Shown: in pieces, positions 1-11,692 of the stretch
Layout: each line of letters starts with the position of its first letter
Position numbering within the stretch: position 1 is the stretch's first letter
DNA from: Cricetomys ansorgei
Taxonomy: Eukaryota > Chordata > Mammalia > Rodentia > Nesomyidae
Assembly: GCA_026225945.1 (NCBI GenBank)
Contig: JAMJFZ010000165.1
Span: 779,501 to 843,500 of the forward strand
DNA: 64,000 nt
Direction of reading: 5' to 3'
Notes under the pieces: model-generated
Databases searched by the model: none
The model's input: only the letters and a program-made list of their open reading frames with translations
Told to the model about the DNA's origin: nothing
Made by a program: the position numbers and the translations under genes

Positions 1-329
1 AGGGCGGAGGCCTATGCTCTCCCTCCAGCTCCCACTAGGAGGTAGATTCTAGCTTGGCTTTTACAGCTCCTGAACTTTCCCTTCCCAGCCGAGGAGCTGA
101 GCCCTGCACTGAGCAGCTGAGAAGTGGGTGGTTCCTGGCACAGGACCCAGGCCTCCTCCAGCTTGCCCACCCCTGCCCAGCTTCTCCATTGCCCTCATTG
201 TCCGCAGATCTCCAAGTGCCACAAAGCACACAAAAGCCCTGCAGTAGGGAGCCCGGGGCCAACTGCCAGCTATTATTGACCTTCAAAGCGGTGTCTGAGA
301 TCTCGCTCCTACTCTGAGTTAGTTTGTTC

Positions 330-400
330 TGTCTTCCAGTGATACTGGAGATTGAACCCTGGTCTTGTGCATGCTAGACAAGTGCCCCCAGGACAAGGGG
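330..400 (-). repeat. ID/B4-like SINE fragment
   Basis: The text resembles the tRNA-derived head of ID/B4 SINEs read in reverse (gattgaaccctggtc ... tgcatgctag). It is short and diverged. Confidence 0.4.
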
Positions 401-924
401 TGAAGCAGAGCCTGGGGAAGGTGGGAGTGATTCTAGCCAGACCTCCCTCTGAGAAGACTGGGTCCTGCAACACCCTTTTTCCATCCCTGTCTGCCAGCAG
501 CCACAGACCTGAACAAGGCTCACCCTCCCGGCTCCTCTTTGGACAAAAAGCTACTGAATTCTAAAAGAAAACATTTGATTTCTGCTCCAAAGGACATAAG
601 GGAAGCTCAGGGCTCCCCTAGTCTCTCAGTCCCCATGAGGACCAGATAAGTCTCTCTTATCTGAGTAAAGGCCACTTACCAGACAACTGCCATTGACCCC
701 CACATCCTCAGCCTGGTGGCTCTCTCCCCCCTGGAGAACTTTATCTAGTGGCAGTCCCAGCTCATAAGTAAAAGGACCGCCTGTCCCCTTCCCTTGGTTG
801 CCAGAGTCATTCAGGCACCATCCAGGTGTCAGAAGGCACAGATAGGTGTCAACACCTCGCAATTGCTTTGTGTCCCTGGGCTGACATTAATTGCTTTATT
901 CCTGAGACCTCAAAATAATGGGAG

Positions 925-1240
925 CTGCTGTTTGTGGCTGTAGTAAACACCATGACCAAGAGACTTGGGAGGAAAGGGGTTGAAGGAAGACAGAGCAGGA
1001 ACCTGCAGGAACCTAGAGGCAGGAACTGAAGCAGAGGCTGTGGAGGAGTCCTGCTTGATCCCCATGGCTTGATCAGCCTGCCCTGGGGTGGCACCACCCA
1101 CAGTGATCTGGGCTCTCCCACACTGATCATCCAGGAGAAAATGCCCCCATGGTCGTGCCCACAGGCCAGTCTGATGGAGGCAGTTCCTCAGTTGAGGTCC
1201 TCCTTCTTGGGTCAAGTTGACAAAAACTGGCTAGCAGATA
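925..1240 (+). repeat. Diverged rodent interspersed repeat, family not named
   Basis: The stretch begins with a 'taaacaccatgacca' motif, contains 'ctagaggcaggaactgaagc' and ends near 'gtcaagttgacaaaa'. This order matches a common rodent interspersed repeat that I remember but cannot assign to a family without a library search. Confidence 0.45.
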
Positions 1241-1304
1241 TGCTGAGGGATGTAGCTGAGCAGCCCAGGGTTGCCTACCACAGGGAAGCCCTGGGTTCCA
1301 AGGA

Positions 1305-1382
1305 AAAGAATAAAAGGAGGAGAAAGAAAAGAGGAGAGGGAGAAACAGAAAGAGTGGGAGGGAGAAGGGGAAGAAGAAAAGG
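1305..1382 (+). repeat. Purine-rich (GA) low-complexity tract
   Basis: About 75 bases are almost all A and G with little else. It is low-complexity sequence next to a B1 copy, and the open frame over it is an artefact. Confidence 0.7.
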
Positions 1383-1405
1383 TGCTTGTCGAGAGCTATG
1401 TTTGG

Positions 1406-1560
1406 AAGCCAGGCAGTGGTGGCACACGCCTTTAATCCCAGCACTCGGGAGGCAGAGGCAGGTGGATCTCTGAATTCAAGGCCAGCCTGGTCTACAGAGT
1501 GAGTTCTAGGACAGCCAGAGTCACAACAGAGAAACCCTGTCTCAAAAAAAAAACAAAAAC
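1406..1560 (+). repeat. B1 SINE
   Basis: Contains the B1 landmarks in order (cgcctttaatcccagcac, gaggcagaggcaggtgg, ccagcctggtctacagagt, gaaaccctgtctc) followed by an A-rich tail. It belongs to the variant with 'agagtcacaacagaga'. Confidence 0.9.
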
Positions 1561-1939
1561 AAACAAACTATGTTTGGAGATAGTATCTTTCAAGAGATCT
1601 TTAAGTCATAAGGAGGCCATTGTAGCAGGGCCTTCTCAGTCTGACACGCCTCCTCACGTGTCCTCAGAGAGGAGGACAACAGCACAGAAGCACAGAGGGA
1701 TGGCCATGAGAGGACACAAGAGATACAGTCTGAGAAGAAACTAGCCCTGCGGGCACTTTCTAGGCCCTGCAGCCGCCCTGACGGAGACGGGACATCGGGG
1801 CTTGATTCACCAGGCTGTGGTGTTTGGCTGTGACCTAAGTAGATCAACACACTGCCTAAGGAAGACGGCTCCTTAAAAAGCCCTTGCATTAAAAATTTTT
1901 TTAAATTTAAAAATGTAAAAAAAAAAAAAAAAAAAGAAG

Positions 1940-2125
1940 GACTTGGGTCAGAGAGATGAGTCACTGGGGAAAGATGCTTGCCGACGTGACTGCCTGAACT
2001 CTGTCCCCAGGACCCACACGGAGGAAAGAGAGCCATGACTTACTTAAATTGTCCTATGACCTCCACGTGCACTCCACAGCACAGGCACACTCCGCCCCAG
2101 ACACACAAATTAAATAAAACAAAAC
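1940..2125 (+). repeat. B2/B3-type SINE
   Basis: A diverged tRNA-like head (gagagatgagtcactgggga) is followed by a 'ctatgacctccacgtgcact' tail typical of the B2/B3 group. Confidence 0.6.
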
Positions 2126-2137
2126 CTGATTTACCAA

Positions 2138-2159
2138 AATAATAATAATAATAATAATA

Positions 2160-2207
<48 letters not shown>

Positions 2208-2208
2208 T
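2138..2208. repeat. (AAT)n(ATT)n inverted microsatellite
   Basis: About eight AAT units run directly into about sixteen ATT units. The halves are complementary, so the tract is a near-perfect palindrome that could form a hairpin. A frame over it encodes polyisoleucine and is spurious. Confidence 0.95.
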
Positions 2209-2211
2209 TTG

Positions 2212-2340
2212 AGGGCCAGCGAGATGGCCCATCAGTGAAAGCACGTACTGCTCTTACGGAGGACTTGAGTTTAGTCCCGGTTCCCAGCACCCACGCTGGG
2301 TGGTTCACAACTGTCGTCCAGCTCCAGAGTTACAGAGTAT
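2212..2340 (+). repeat. B2 SINE
   Basis: Shows the B2 head (gccagcgagatggcccatca), the 'tactgctctta' core and 'cccagcacccacgctgg', with the following gttcacaactgt segment. Confidence 0.8.
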
Positions 2341-2357
2341 GATTAAAAATAAAAACA

Positions 2358-2525
2358 GGGCTGGATGGCTCATCGGTTACGAGCACTGACTGCTCTTCCA
2401 CAGGGCCCTGGTTCAATTCCCAGCACCCACGTGGCCACTCACAACTGTCTGTGACTCCAGTTTCAGGGCATCTGACACCCTCACACAGACATTTATGCAG
2501 GGAAAACACGAAATTTAAAAAAAAA
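2358..2525 (+). repeat. B2 SINE
   Basis: B2 landmarks are present in order: ctggatggctcatcggtta, gactgctcttcca, ggttcaattcccagcaccca, cactcacaactgtctg, then an A-rich tail. Confidence 0.85.
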
Positions 2526-2530
2526 TCTGT

Positions 2531-2690
2531 TTAGCCGGGCGGTGGGTGGTGGCGCACAACTTTAATCCCAGTGCTCCGGAGGCAGAGGCAGGAGGATCTC
2601 TGTGAGTTCGAGGCCAGCCTGGTTTACACAGAATGAGTTCCAGGACGGCCAGAGTCACAACAGAGAAATCCTGTCTTGAAAAAACCAAAT
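2531..2690 (+). repeat. B1 SINE
   Basis: Starts 'agccgggcggtgg', continues with the usual B1 body and ends 'gaaatcctgtcttgaaaaaa'. It carries the 'agagtcacaacagaga' variant. Confidence 0.9.
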
Positions 2691-2764
2691 TAACAAATTA
2701 ATTAAAGTAACCTTTCAGAATATTTTTTAAAATCTTGGTTCTTAAAAATTTGTAAAGCTTTCTT

Positions 2765-2945
2765 TAATCTTAGTTGTGTGAATGTCTGTGTCTGTGAAGG
2801 GGTGTGTGCGTGGAAGTGTGGGTGCACACAGAGGCCAGATCCCCTGGGACTGGTGTGACAGCTGTGAGCACCTGATGAAGCTGCTGGGAAGGAGACTTGG
2901 GTCTTTCGGAAGAGGAGCACACAGTCTTAACAGGCACAACTCCAG
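2765..2945 (-). repeat. B2/B3-type SINE, reverse orientation
   Basis: Reverse-strand landmarks: gccagatcccctgggact, then gtctt(t)cggaagaggagcac and tcttaacaggcacaactccag. Confidence 0.6.
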
Positions 2946-2974
2946 CCGTAAAATCTAGATTAAAAAAAATATGT

Positions 2975-3187
2975 ATTTTTTCAGACTTATTTTATGTGTA
3001 AGATTATTCTGCCTACAAGTGTGGATATGCGCTAGCTGGGTGCCTGTGGAGGTCAGAAGACATCCGATCCCCTGGAACGAGGGTTAGAGATGGTCGTGAA
3101 CCACCATGTGGGTGCTGGGAACCGAACTCGGGTCCTCTATGAAAATAATTAAGTGCTCTTAACCACTGAGCCATCTCTCCAGTCCCT
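2975..3187 (-). repeat. B2/B3-type SINE, reverse orientation
   Basis: Reads tgcctgtggaggtcagaag, gatcccctggaacgag, catgtgggtgctgggaacc, aaccactgagccatctctcc, which is a B2/B3 read backwards. Confidence 0.85.
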
Positions 3188-3426
3188 AAGGTCTTGATTT
3201 TTAACTGTTATATTTTATGTGTAGCTACCCCCCCTTTTCTGTGTGTGGGGGTCTGTGTTGTTTTGCTACCGTGGTAGGAGTAGAACCCAGGGCCGCACAC
3301 AGGCTAGATGAGTGCTGCACCCGAGCCCCCACCCGAGAAGGCACTATTAAAAGTCAAGGCTGCCGCCTAGCAGCACCGGCCTATAATCCTAGAGTTTAGG
3401 AGGTGGAATTCAAGATCATCCTCAGG

Positions 3427-3612
3427 CCTGGAGAGATGGCTCAGCAATAAGAGCATAGGCTGCACTTCCAGAGGACCCAAGTTCAATTCCCAGCATCCAC
3501 ATGGTAGCTAACAAGGAGATCTGACACCTTGCACACAGACGTGCATGCAAGCAAAACAGCAAAACACAATGAACAAATAAATATTTAAGGAAAAATAAAA
3601 TAAACATTAAAA
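3427..3612 (+). repeat. B2 SINE
   Basis: Shows ctggagagatggctcagcaa, gcactt(c)cagaggaccca, gttcaattcccagcatcc and an A-rich end. Confidence 0.88.
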
Positions 3613-4118
3613 ATTTCAAAAGAAGACCATCCTCAGTTACACAGTGTGTTCAAGGCTAGCCTGGGTTTCATGAGAACTAGTCTCAAAGAGAAAAACTTTT
3701 ATGCCTGGTGTGGCTTTAACCCCAGCACTCAGAAGAGCACCTGTGCTCGAAGCATGAGGGTTAGCATGGACCCAGCACCCTCTCCTTCCCCTCAGCATGC
3801 AGTGTTGACCTGGAGCTCCAAGCACGCTAGGCCAGCGCCCTCCCTTGGCTGAGCTGGACCCCTTCTCTGTGTGTGCTGAGCAGGGTCTGGTTAATTTGCC
3901 CAAGTGGCCTTGAACACACTCTGCAGCTCTCCTGCCTTCAGCTCCCCTTCCCCCTCAGCCTCCTAGGAGCTGGAGGCCTGCACCACTGGCTGCACTTACC
4001 ATCTGTAAATTATTTTTAATTAGACTAGAAGGAAATTATCTTAGCTATCTCAGAATTTAGGGATTTGGGGAAAATCTTTTTCTTTTTAATCAGAGCTCCC
4101 TGTTCACCTACATTTTAA

Positions 4119-4330
4119 TATGTATGTGTGTGTGTATGTGTGTGAATGTGCATGTGTGTGTAACTGACTGTGTTTATGTGTATGTGTGTATATGTCTGTG
4201 TGTGTGTGTGGTGTGTGTGTGTGTGTGTGTGCGCGGTATGTGTGTGTATGTGTGTGTATATGCGTGTATGTCTGTGTGTGCGTGTGTGTATGTGTATGCG
4301 TGGTGTGTGTGTGTGTGTGTGTGTGTGTAG
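4119..4330 (+). repeat. (TG)n microsatellite, interrupted
   Basis: About 210 bases of TG dinucleotides with TA, TC and GC interruptions. Open frames on both strands here are repeat artefacts. Confidence 0.95.
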
Positions 4331-4561
4331 GTTGGGGGACAATTTGTGGTAGTCAGCTGTCTCTCCCCATCACGTGTGTCCCAGGGATCCAATGGGTCAT
4401 CAGGTTGGTGGCAAGCACCTTTATACACTGAGCCCTTTTGCCTATTTTGTTATGAAAAATTTCAAACCAGGCAGAAAATTGAGCCAGGTATAAGGAAAAC
4501 TCTTGGGTCCATCTTCTAGAATCTTCTTACTTTGCTAATGTTTAGCTTTCTTCATGTGGAC

Positions 4562-4797
4562 CAGTGGTTCTCAATCTGGGTGTTGTGATCCCTTTGGGGG
4601 AGGGGTCGAATGATCCTTTCACAGGGATCACCTAAGATCACCTGCATATCAGATACATTATGATTCATAACAGCAACAAAGTTACAGTTATGAGGTAGCA
4701 ACAAAGTAGCAACAAAAATAGTTTTATGGTTGCCAGTCAGCACAACATGAGGAACTGTATGAAAGGGTCAAAGTGTTAGGAAGGTTGAGAACCACTG
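4562..4797. mobile_element. Non-autonomous hAT-type DNA element
   Basis: The segment starts with cagtggttctcaa and ends with its exact reverse complement ttgagaaccactg, giving perfect 13-bp terminal inverted repeats 236 bp apart. The internal text (gtgatccctttgggg, ttatgattcataac, gttacagttatgagg) resembles the short Charlie/URR1-type elements known in rodents. I see no open frame and no clear 8-bp target duplication. Confidence 0.8.
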
Positions 4798-5154
4798 ACA
4801 TACACCATTTCTTTAACTCGAGTCTCTGTTGACAACTTACTCTTTAACTCCACATTGCCCTGGGTTTACTCTGAGCCACCTGAGAAGACATGGGTGGAAC
4901 CTGGACCTCAGAGTAATTCTTGAAATTTGTCATCCACGGGCCCTGTTCACACACAGATGGCAGGTTCTCATTGCACCAAACAGAAGCACAGCTGGCTAAA
5001 CCTCCACAGGGACCTTGAAGCACCCACTTCAGACAACCTCACACGGGAATGCAAGGTCAGGTCAAATAGCCCTGGTACACAACTCACTCACCATAGAAGA
5101 CCCTGCAAGGACCACTGAGGCTCTTGTTTAAACCCTGTTAAACAGAGGAACGAA

Positions 5155-5335
5155 GGGCTTGTGAGATGGCTCTTTGTGTAAAGACATCTGCCACCAAACC
5201 TGAAGTCCCTGGGATCTAGATAGAGGAAGGAGACCAACTCTCACCAGCTGCCCTCTGACCTCTGCACAGGTGCTGTGGTACGTGCCCTCCCCGTGTACAC
5301 GTACTCAGACAAGAAAATAAACAAACGGGACTTTT
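5155..5335 (+). repeat. B2/B3-type SINE
   Basis: Diverged head (gcttgtgagatggctctttg) followed by the ctctgacctctgcacaggtg tail typical of B3/B2. Confidence 0.6.
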
Positions 5336-5426
5336 GTATTTTTTTTTAATAAAATAGAGAAGGAATTAGAAAGCAAATTCTCTTCCCTTTTTGAGAACAT
5401 AAACCTCATTTCTCCTACACACAAAC

Positions 5427-5472
5427 AAATACACATGCACACACACACACATGCACACATGCACACACACAT
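5427..5472 (+). repeat. (CA)n microsatellite
   Basis: Alternating CA with TG interruptions over about 45 bases. Confidence 0.9.
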
Positions 5473-6369
5473 ATTCTTAGAGAAGGCGGTTTCACTGAGG
5501 ATCTTCACAAATGAGCTCGAATCTCATTATTCCATTTGGGAAAAGTCACATTTTCAAAACTGCTTCTCCTCAGTAACAGATGAGAACTGGCCAAGTCACA
5601 GCCCCCACGTGAATTTCACCACGGTTTGATCCACAAACAGCCTCCTCTTGTGTAAATGAGAAACTGCTTCTACACTACTGGTTCTGCTACCTACAAAGCC
5701 AGCTTTTCAGAGGCACAACCACTGAGCCGCTCATGGGTTGTCCTTTGGCACTTGGAGGTCAAAGATTAGTAAGAAAAATATTAACTCCAATTGGCACGCT
5801 TCCCTGGTGTTTTCAAGTCACCCATCTCTGCAAAAACCAGCAGTACCCTTACCACCAACTGTTTTACAGTAAGGACTGAACCAAGTGGCTGCCAGGTTTG
5901 CCAAACGTCTGCCTGGTTAGTCAGTTACAAAATATGCAAAGCATCTTGTTGCATCATGGCCTGGCAACCAGGAAATGGTGTTTGGACATCGTGATACGGA
6001 AACACAGTATTCTGTCACCCTATTGCCAATACTGGGGATTGAACTCATGGCCTTGTGCGTGCTAGGCAAGTCTGAGCTACACCTCGCTGAGCCAGTTTTT
6101 GTTTTGAAAGCTGCCATTCATCCAGAACTTTTCTGAGTCAGACAGGGTTCTGAGCTATCTGACACACAGCTATCTAATCCAGGGTCCACCCACAAAGGCA
6201 CATATCTGTATAAATTCAAGAGTTCTTCATTTCGAGTGGGGAAAAATACATTCTCATTGTCACTCACATCTAATTGAAAGTTAACATTTGATTCCATTAT
6301 GAATATAGAAAACAACCCACCATATTGTTTTGGCCTCAAGAAGAAACCGCGGGTATTTTAATTTTTTTC

Positions 6370-6525
6370 CATCTATTTATTTTGTGGGTGTGCATGTGAG
6401 TGAGCACGCCACTGCACACAGGTGGAGGTCAGAGAAGAACTTTTAACGGTCCTGGGGATTGAACCTAGGGTGTTCTACACTGAAGGCAAAGTGCTCTGCC
6501 ATTGAGCCACAGTCCTGGCTCTTCA
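6370..6525 (-). repeat. B3/B4-like SINE, reverse orientation
   Basis: Contains ggtggaggtcagagaagaac, ggggattgaacctaggg and tctgccattgagccacag. These are reverse-strand landmarks of ID/B4-headed SINEs. Confidence 0.55.
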
Positions 6526-6657
6526 TCCATGGCCATCCATCACCAAGAAGCGCTGATATTACAACATTGTGAATTTGTTTGGCAGTTTCATAGTTGGGTT
6601 TTGCTATCATTGGGGTGTTTTAGGGGTATTTGGGTCATTATTTTATTTACTTATTTT

Positions 6658-6800
6658 GGCTTTTCAAGATAGGATTTCTCTGTTGTAACTCTGGCTGTCC
6701 TGGAACTCACTATGTAGACAAGGCTGGCCTTGAACAGAGATCTGCCTGCCTCTGCCTCCCCAGCGCTGGGATTAAGGCGTGTGACACCGCCTCCCAGCTA
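6658..6800 (-). repeat. B1 SINE, reverse orientation
   Basis: Reads tttctctgttgtaactctgg, ctggaactcactatgtagac, aggctggcct, gcctctgcctcccca. Confidence 0.88.
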
Positions 6801-6964
6801 TATGTTCAATTATTTCATTATATGTGGTCAAATACACACAACAGGGCCAGTGAGACACAGATGCTCCTGCCTCAGCCTCCCAAGGGTTGGGACCACAGGC
6901 ACGAGCTACATGCAGTCATCTTCACATTTTACTGTATTCATGTAGTTTGTTTGCTTTGTTTTGT

Positions 6965-7082
6965 TTCATTTTTCCAGTATAGAGTTTCTCTATGTAGCCC
7001 TAACTATTCTGGAACTCACTCTGTAGACCAGGCTGGCCTCCAGCGCTTGAGTGCTAGGATTAAAGGTGTGTACTACCACACT
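6965..7082 (-). repeat. B1 SINE, reverse orientation
   Basis: Reads tttctctatgtagccctaac, ctggaactcactctgtagac, caggctggcct and gtgctaggattaaaggtgtg. It is slightly shortened in the middle. Confidence 0.85.
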
Positions 7083-7844
7083 TCCTTCCCTCTGTCTCTC
7101 CCTCTGAGTGTGTGTACGTCAAAGGACAATTTCAAAAGTCAGTTCTCACTTCCAGTCTGTTGAGGCAGAGTCTCATATTTCTGGGGCCATGCCATGTATT
7201 CCAGGCTAGCTGGTCCATGAACCCCCAGGTGACGGTGTTGGGGAAGTTTGTTTTTAATTATGCTTGAAATTGTTTTATGCACTGTTGGGTGAGGGGTTAT
7301 CCTAAGTCTAGGGCGTTCTGTATTGTCTGCAGGTGTTGGATTCCTGTGGGGGCTGTTTCATTGCTAATGATCTGCATGTGCTATCAGTAGAACACCTGAG
7401 GAGTTCTGAAAGAATAAAAACACCTGAGCACAGAGCTCGGGGTTCCACTGTGGAGTCTGAAGCTGGCCAGGACAGTGGTTTCCTCTGTTGAGGTCTGGCA
7501 GAGTTTGGGCTTATGAATATACCTCCATGTCTTCCCTGGTGAACCCCCAGTGGCTCACTACAACATGATGGTCCTTCTCTGCCTTCCAGGTCACTACAGG
7601 AGTGTCGGGATTACAGAGCTATGTCACGGTGCCCATCTTTTTTCAAGTGGGTTCAGGATCAAACTGTGATTGTCAAACTTACATAGCAAGCGGCTTTGGC
7701 ACCGGAGCTGTCTCTCAGCCCCCATTGGAGTCTCTATTAAAACCTTTTTTTTTTTTTCCTCACCTTGTTTAGAAAATTTACTAGTTTGATTTCGAGAAGC
7801 AAATTAACAGTTAAGAGCCCAGATTCTAGAAATACTCCGACTCA

Positions 7845-7925
7845 GTAGATATCAGAGAGATGCAAATCAAAGTGACATTATGAGAGAGCATTTTACACTC
7901 ATCAGAATGGCAAAAATTAGGGAGG
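7845..7925 (+). repeat. Decayed L1 ORF2 3' fragment
   Basis: The words 'agagatgcaaatcaaag' and 'actcatcagaatggcaaaa' are typical of the 3' part of LINE-1 ORF2. The rest is too decayed to follow. Confidence 0.55.
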
Positions 7926-8384
7926 CAGAAATGAGTGAGGAGGGGTGCTGGGGGAGCTGTGCAGAGGTGGGCGGGGAAGCAGCAGCACTCAGGTGCCAGG
8001 AGGCCTGGGTGGGGCGGGGACCACAGCCTGCGCTTCCAGCTGGCTCCTGTCGGAATGTGGGGAATGGTGTTAGCCCGCTTCACAGAGGTGAAGAGCCAAG
8101 CAACACTTGACATCGCTAGCTAAGATGGCACCTGTGCCAAAGGAGGTTCTGTGAACACAGCCTTGCAGGTAGACGGCCAGGGCTTTGTTCCTTTGTGGGG
8201 TCAGACAGAGAATGTGCGTGAAATGGGGTGGTCATCTACAGAGTTCTCTGAGCAATGAACTTTGCCGTACAGAACACCCAGTAAACACCCGGCGTTGCGG
8301 ATGGTACTGTGAATGGTAAATGTCACAGCCTTGGAGGATTGCCAGATGAGTGAGCATGGCTGTGTTCTGCTAAATCTTTCTTTG

Positions 8385-8570
8385 TGAGGTTGGAGAGATG
8401 GCTCAGTGGTTAGGACCAGATCTCTTCTAGTGGACATGAGTTCATTTCCCAGCATCCACAGCAGGCAGCTCCAGAGGGGTCCAATCCTGTGACTACCTAC
8501 AATCCTGTGACTACCTACACTCACATGCTCCTAATAACCACATGCAGACGTACACATAATTAAAAATAAT
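8385..8570 (+). repeat. B2 SINE with 18-bp tandem duplication
   Basis: B2 head ggttggagagatggctcagt and later cccagcatcc are clear. Near 8482-8518 the unit aatcctgtgactacctac is present twice in tandem. Confidence 0.8.
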
Positions 8571-9293
8571 AAAAGTAAGATGTGAATGCTTTGCGATGCT
8601 GAGTATCAAACACAGGGTCTCAGACAATGCTAAGCTACCCCGTAACTGCATCCTCAGCCCCAATTTCTAACCTGACACATAATAACCCCATATATTTCTG
8701 GGGTGCAGACAATCGGACGCACGAATACAATATACAATTATCAGATCAGGTAGTATGGGTGTTCTGACACTTCCAGGATGCAATGCTTCCCACAGGGAAA
8801 GCAGGGGGTCAATCTCTAGGGATTGGACATCCGTCCTGTCTTGCTGAAGTGTTTTCATTGTTTGTAAGACAAAGCTAATTGGATTTTCCCCCAACAGACA
8901 CAAAAGCTGTTATGTTTCCTGAAAAAAAACAAAATCACCCCTGCAGGCTCATATCTGGTTTCTGCAGGAGGGCACACACTCAAGAAGGGGTAGGGGTCGG
9001 GGCTCTCTGCCTGTGAGAACCCTACTTTAGCTTGGCCCTGTCAAAAAATGGACTCACTCAAGGCAAGACAGCATTTGTTATGTGAGGATACCAAGTGAAT
9101 CTCAGGCAGCACATTAGCTATCACAGGTTGTTTACAAGGATTCACTCAAGGCCCAGGGACACCCCGAAACATTCCCCACATCCCAAGGTTTTTCCATACT
9201 ACACAGTAAACCTCAAGAAATCATGGGTTGTTTACAAGGATTTCTTCAAGTCCTGTTTTTCCTTATTGCAGGGTAGTTTAGGTAGTTAGAGAT

Positions 9294-9470
9294 CTCTCCT
9301 TCTCTCTCTCTCTCTCTGTTCTGTTTTTTGAGACAGGGTTTCTCTGTTGTAACTCTGGCTGTCCTGGAACTCACTCTGTAGACCAGGCTGGCCTCGACTC
9401 ACAGAGATCCGCCTGCCTCTGCCTCCCAAGAGCTGGGATTAAAGGCGTATACCATCACCCCCTGGTGAAT
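9294..9470 (-). repeat. (TC)n plus B1 SINE, reverse orientation
   Basis: A short TC tract (9294-9318) precedes a reverse B1: ttgagacagggtttctctgt, ctggaactcactctgtagac, aggctggcct, gggattaaaggcgta. Confidence 0.9.
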
Positions 9471-9555
9471 TTCTGTCTCTTTAAGCATGTGTCATTTCCT
9501 TGTATTGGGAATATCTGAACTCCTCTCCTTTAACTCTTTTTAAAATATGTACTAG

Positions 9556-9690
9556 AGCCGGATATGGCAGCCCAGGCCTGTACTCCCAGCATTTGGGAGG
9601 TGGAGGCAGGAGAATCAGTTCAAGGTCATCTTCAGCTGCATAAGGAGTTCAAGGTCACCCCAGGCTACATCAGACCCATCTCAATAAGAA
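9556..9690 (+). repeat. Old B1-family SINE
   Basis: Diverged B1-like text: gccggatatggcagcccagg, cccagcatttgggaggtgga, ggctacatcagaccc. Confidence 0.6.
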
Positions 9691-9711
9691 CAACAAACAG
9701 ATCTGGAAATA

Positions 9712-9865
9712 TTTAGACCAAGTATGGCGGTGCATGCCTGTAATCCCAGCGCTAGGAGACTATGGCAGGACGGTTGCTGTGTTTGCCATCTGAGCTACCT
9801 TCATAATGAGTGCAAGGCCAGGGTGGGCTAGGTAGCAAGACTTTGTCTCAAAAATGCAAAATAAA
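9712..9865 (+). repeat. Old B1-family SINE
   Basis: Diverged B1-like text: gcggtgcatgcctgtaatcc, gtgcaaggccagggtggg, aagactttgtctcaaaaa. Confidence 0.6.
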
Positions 9866-9876
9866 AAAAAAAACCA

Positions 9877-10160
9877 TGGTGGGAGAAATGACTCAGTAGT
9901 TAAGAGCATGTGCTGTGCACTGTGGGGAACAGTACAGAACCCAACACCCACACACCAGGGAGGGCCTTTCAGTGTGCTGCCGCAGCCTCAGCTCTGAGAG
10001 GCCCAGAACCAGGAATCGATGGCTTTCTCCCAGGGGAGAGAATGGGTAGGGTGACGGAGGAAGGCATGCGATACATTCTTCTGCCTCGCATGTGCACATA
10101 CATGGCCCCACATGCACATATACTCAGAAATACACAAATAGGTAAATAAATCTGCTTTTT
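9877..10160 (+). repeat. B2 SINE, diverged
   Basis: The B2 head gtgggagaaatgactcagta and an A/T-rich end near 10155 suggest a B2 copy; the middle is strongly diverged. Confidence 0.5.
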
Positions 10161-10369
10161 AAGTAGGGAAAAAAATCATACATTAAATATGCACATAAAT
10201 TTCCCTCGTCACCATTCCCTAAATAACTCAATACAACAACTATTTACATAGCATTTACATTTTATTAGGTATTGTAAGGAATGCAGAGATGATTTAAAGT
10301 ATATGTGGGCATTTGCAAATATGATGTGGGTTATATGCAAATATGATGTCATCTGTAAAAGGGATTTTT

Positions 10370-10505
10370 AAAAGGTGCATACGCCTATAATGTCAGTGCC
10401 TGGGAGGCAGAGGCAGGTGGATCTCTGAGTTTGGGGCCAGCCTGGTCTACAGAGTGAGTTCCAGGACAGCCAGGGCTACACAGAGAAACCCTGTCTCAAA
10501 AACCC
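10370..10505 (+). repeat. B1 SINE
   Basis: B1 body from gcctataatgtcagtgcctg to gaaaccctgtctcaaaa. It has the classic gccagggctacacagaga text. Confidence 0.85.
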
Positions 10506-11564
10506 AAAGCCTAGGTCAAATAAGGGAAATATGCCTTTATTTTAGCAGGTTCTGGGCAGGAAATTAAAAAGAAAGCATAATTTCATCATAATGAAACCAG
10601 ATATTTTATTCTGATATATTTTATCTTTCAAAATGCATTGCGGTTCCAGGCCAGAAAGAGTTATATGGTGAGACCCACACACATCCAAAAAAAAGGATGT
10701 GGCTGCAAAATGGCCACACCCAACATTCAGATTTTGTTCTTGTAGTTGTAGACCAGATAGTCTTGAACTCACAGAGATCCCTGGCCTCTGCATTCTGAGT
10801 GTTGGAATGAAAGACATATGCCATCAAACATAGCTAAAATATCTTTAGTAAAATCTCCAACTCTGCTTCAGAGAGAGAGGGGAAGAAGAGAGGAGGCCCC
10901 CCCTCCACACACACACACACACACTCACAAGCATAAATAGCACAAAATTAAGTAATTTTACAAGCGTCAAATGAGCTCCTAGACTGTCACATCCAAATGA
11001 CCCAGAGAAAGTTAAAGGTTTCCCTCATACCAGGAGACAGCAGGATCATCGAGAGCACCGGTGCCTGGGGCTGGAGAGGGGGCTCAGGGGCTGAGAGTAG
11101 AAATTCAGCATCTGTGTCTGAACCGTCCCAACCCCTCCCAGTCACGGCGTCCGGGGGAGGGGCCTGTGAACTGTGAGGGCAGGTGCAGCTTTTTCCTGCA
11201 CCCTTGGAATTTAGCTGCATTCTACTTCAAGAAAACAGCTCCGACTCGGAGGACAATGTGTAACTTTTAACTTGGACTCGATATTGGATGCTATCAGGGG
11301 AAATTTGCTTTTGTCTACACACCTGTGTATGTGGTTCTGAGGGTGGAGCCCAGGGCCCCTTGAATGGTTGGCAACTTCTCTACCGCTGAGCTATATGCCC
11401 AGGTTTTTTTTGTTGTTTTTTTTTTTTTGGTGTTTTAGTGTTTTTTGGTTTTTGAGGCAGAGTCTCACTAAGGTGTAAAGGCCAGCTCTGAACTAACAAT
11501 CCTACTGCAGTTTTGGGAATCTTTCTGGGATAAGCACTCAAACACCAGTGAGACTGAGAGAGAG

Positions 11565-11692
11565 GAGATGTAGCACAGACCTTTAACCCCAGCACCTGGG
11601 AGGCAGAGGCAGGTGGATCTCTGAGTTTGGGGCCAGCCTGGTCTACAGAGTGAGTTCTAGGACAGCCAGGGCTACACAGAGAAACCCTGTCT
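11565..11692 (+). repeat. B1 SINE
   Basis: B1 landmarks from cctttaaccccagcacctgg to gaaaccctgtctg, classic gctacacagaga variant. Confidence 0.88.

Noticed and set aside
2054..2308. Frame with a long isoleucine run
   Set aside because: It is a translation of the (ATT)n tract and SINE flanks.
4115..4431. Several open frames on both strands rich in Cys-Val or Thr-His
   Set aside because: They are translations of a TG/CA microsatellite.
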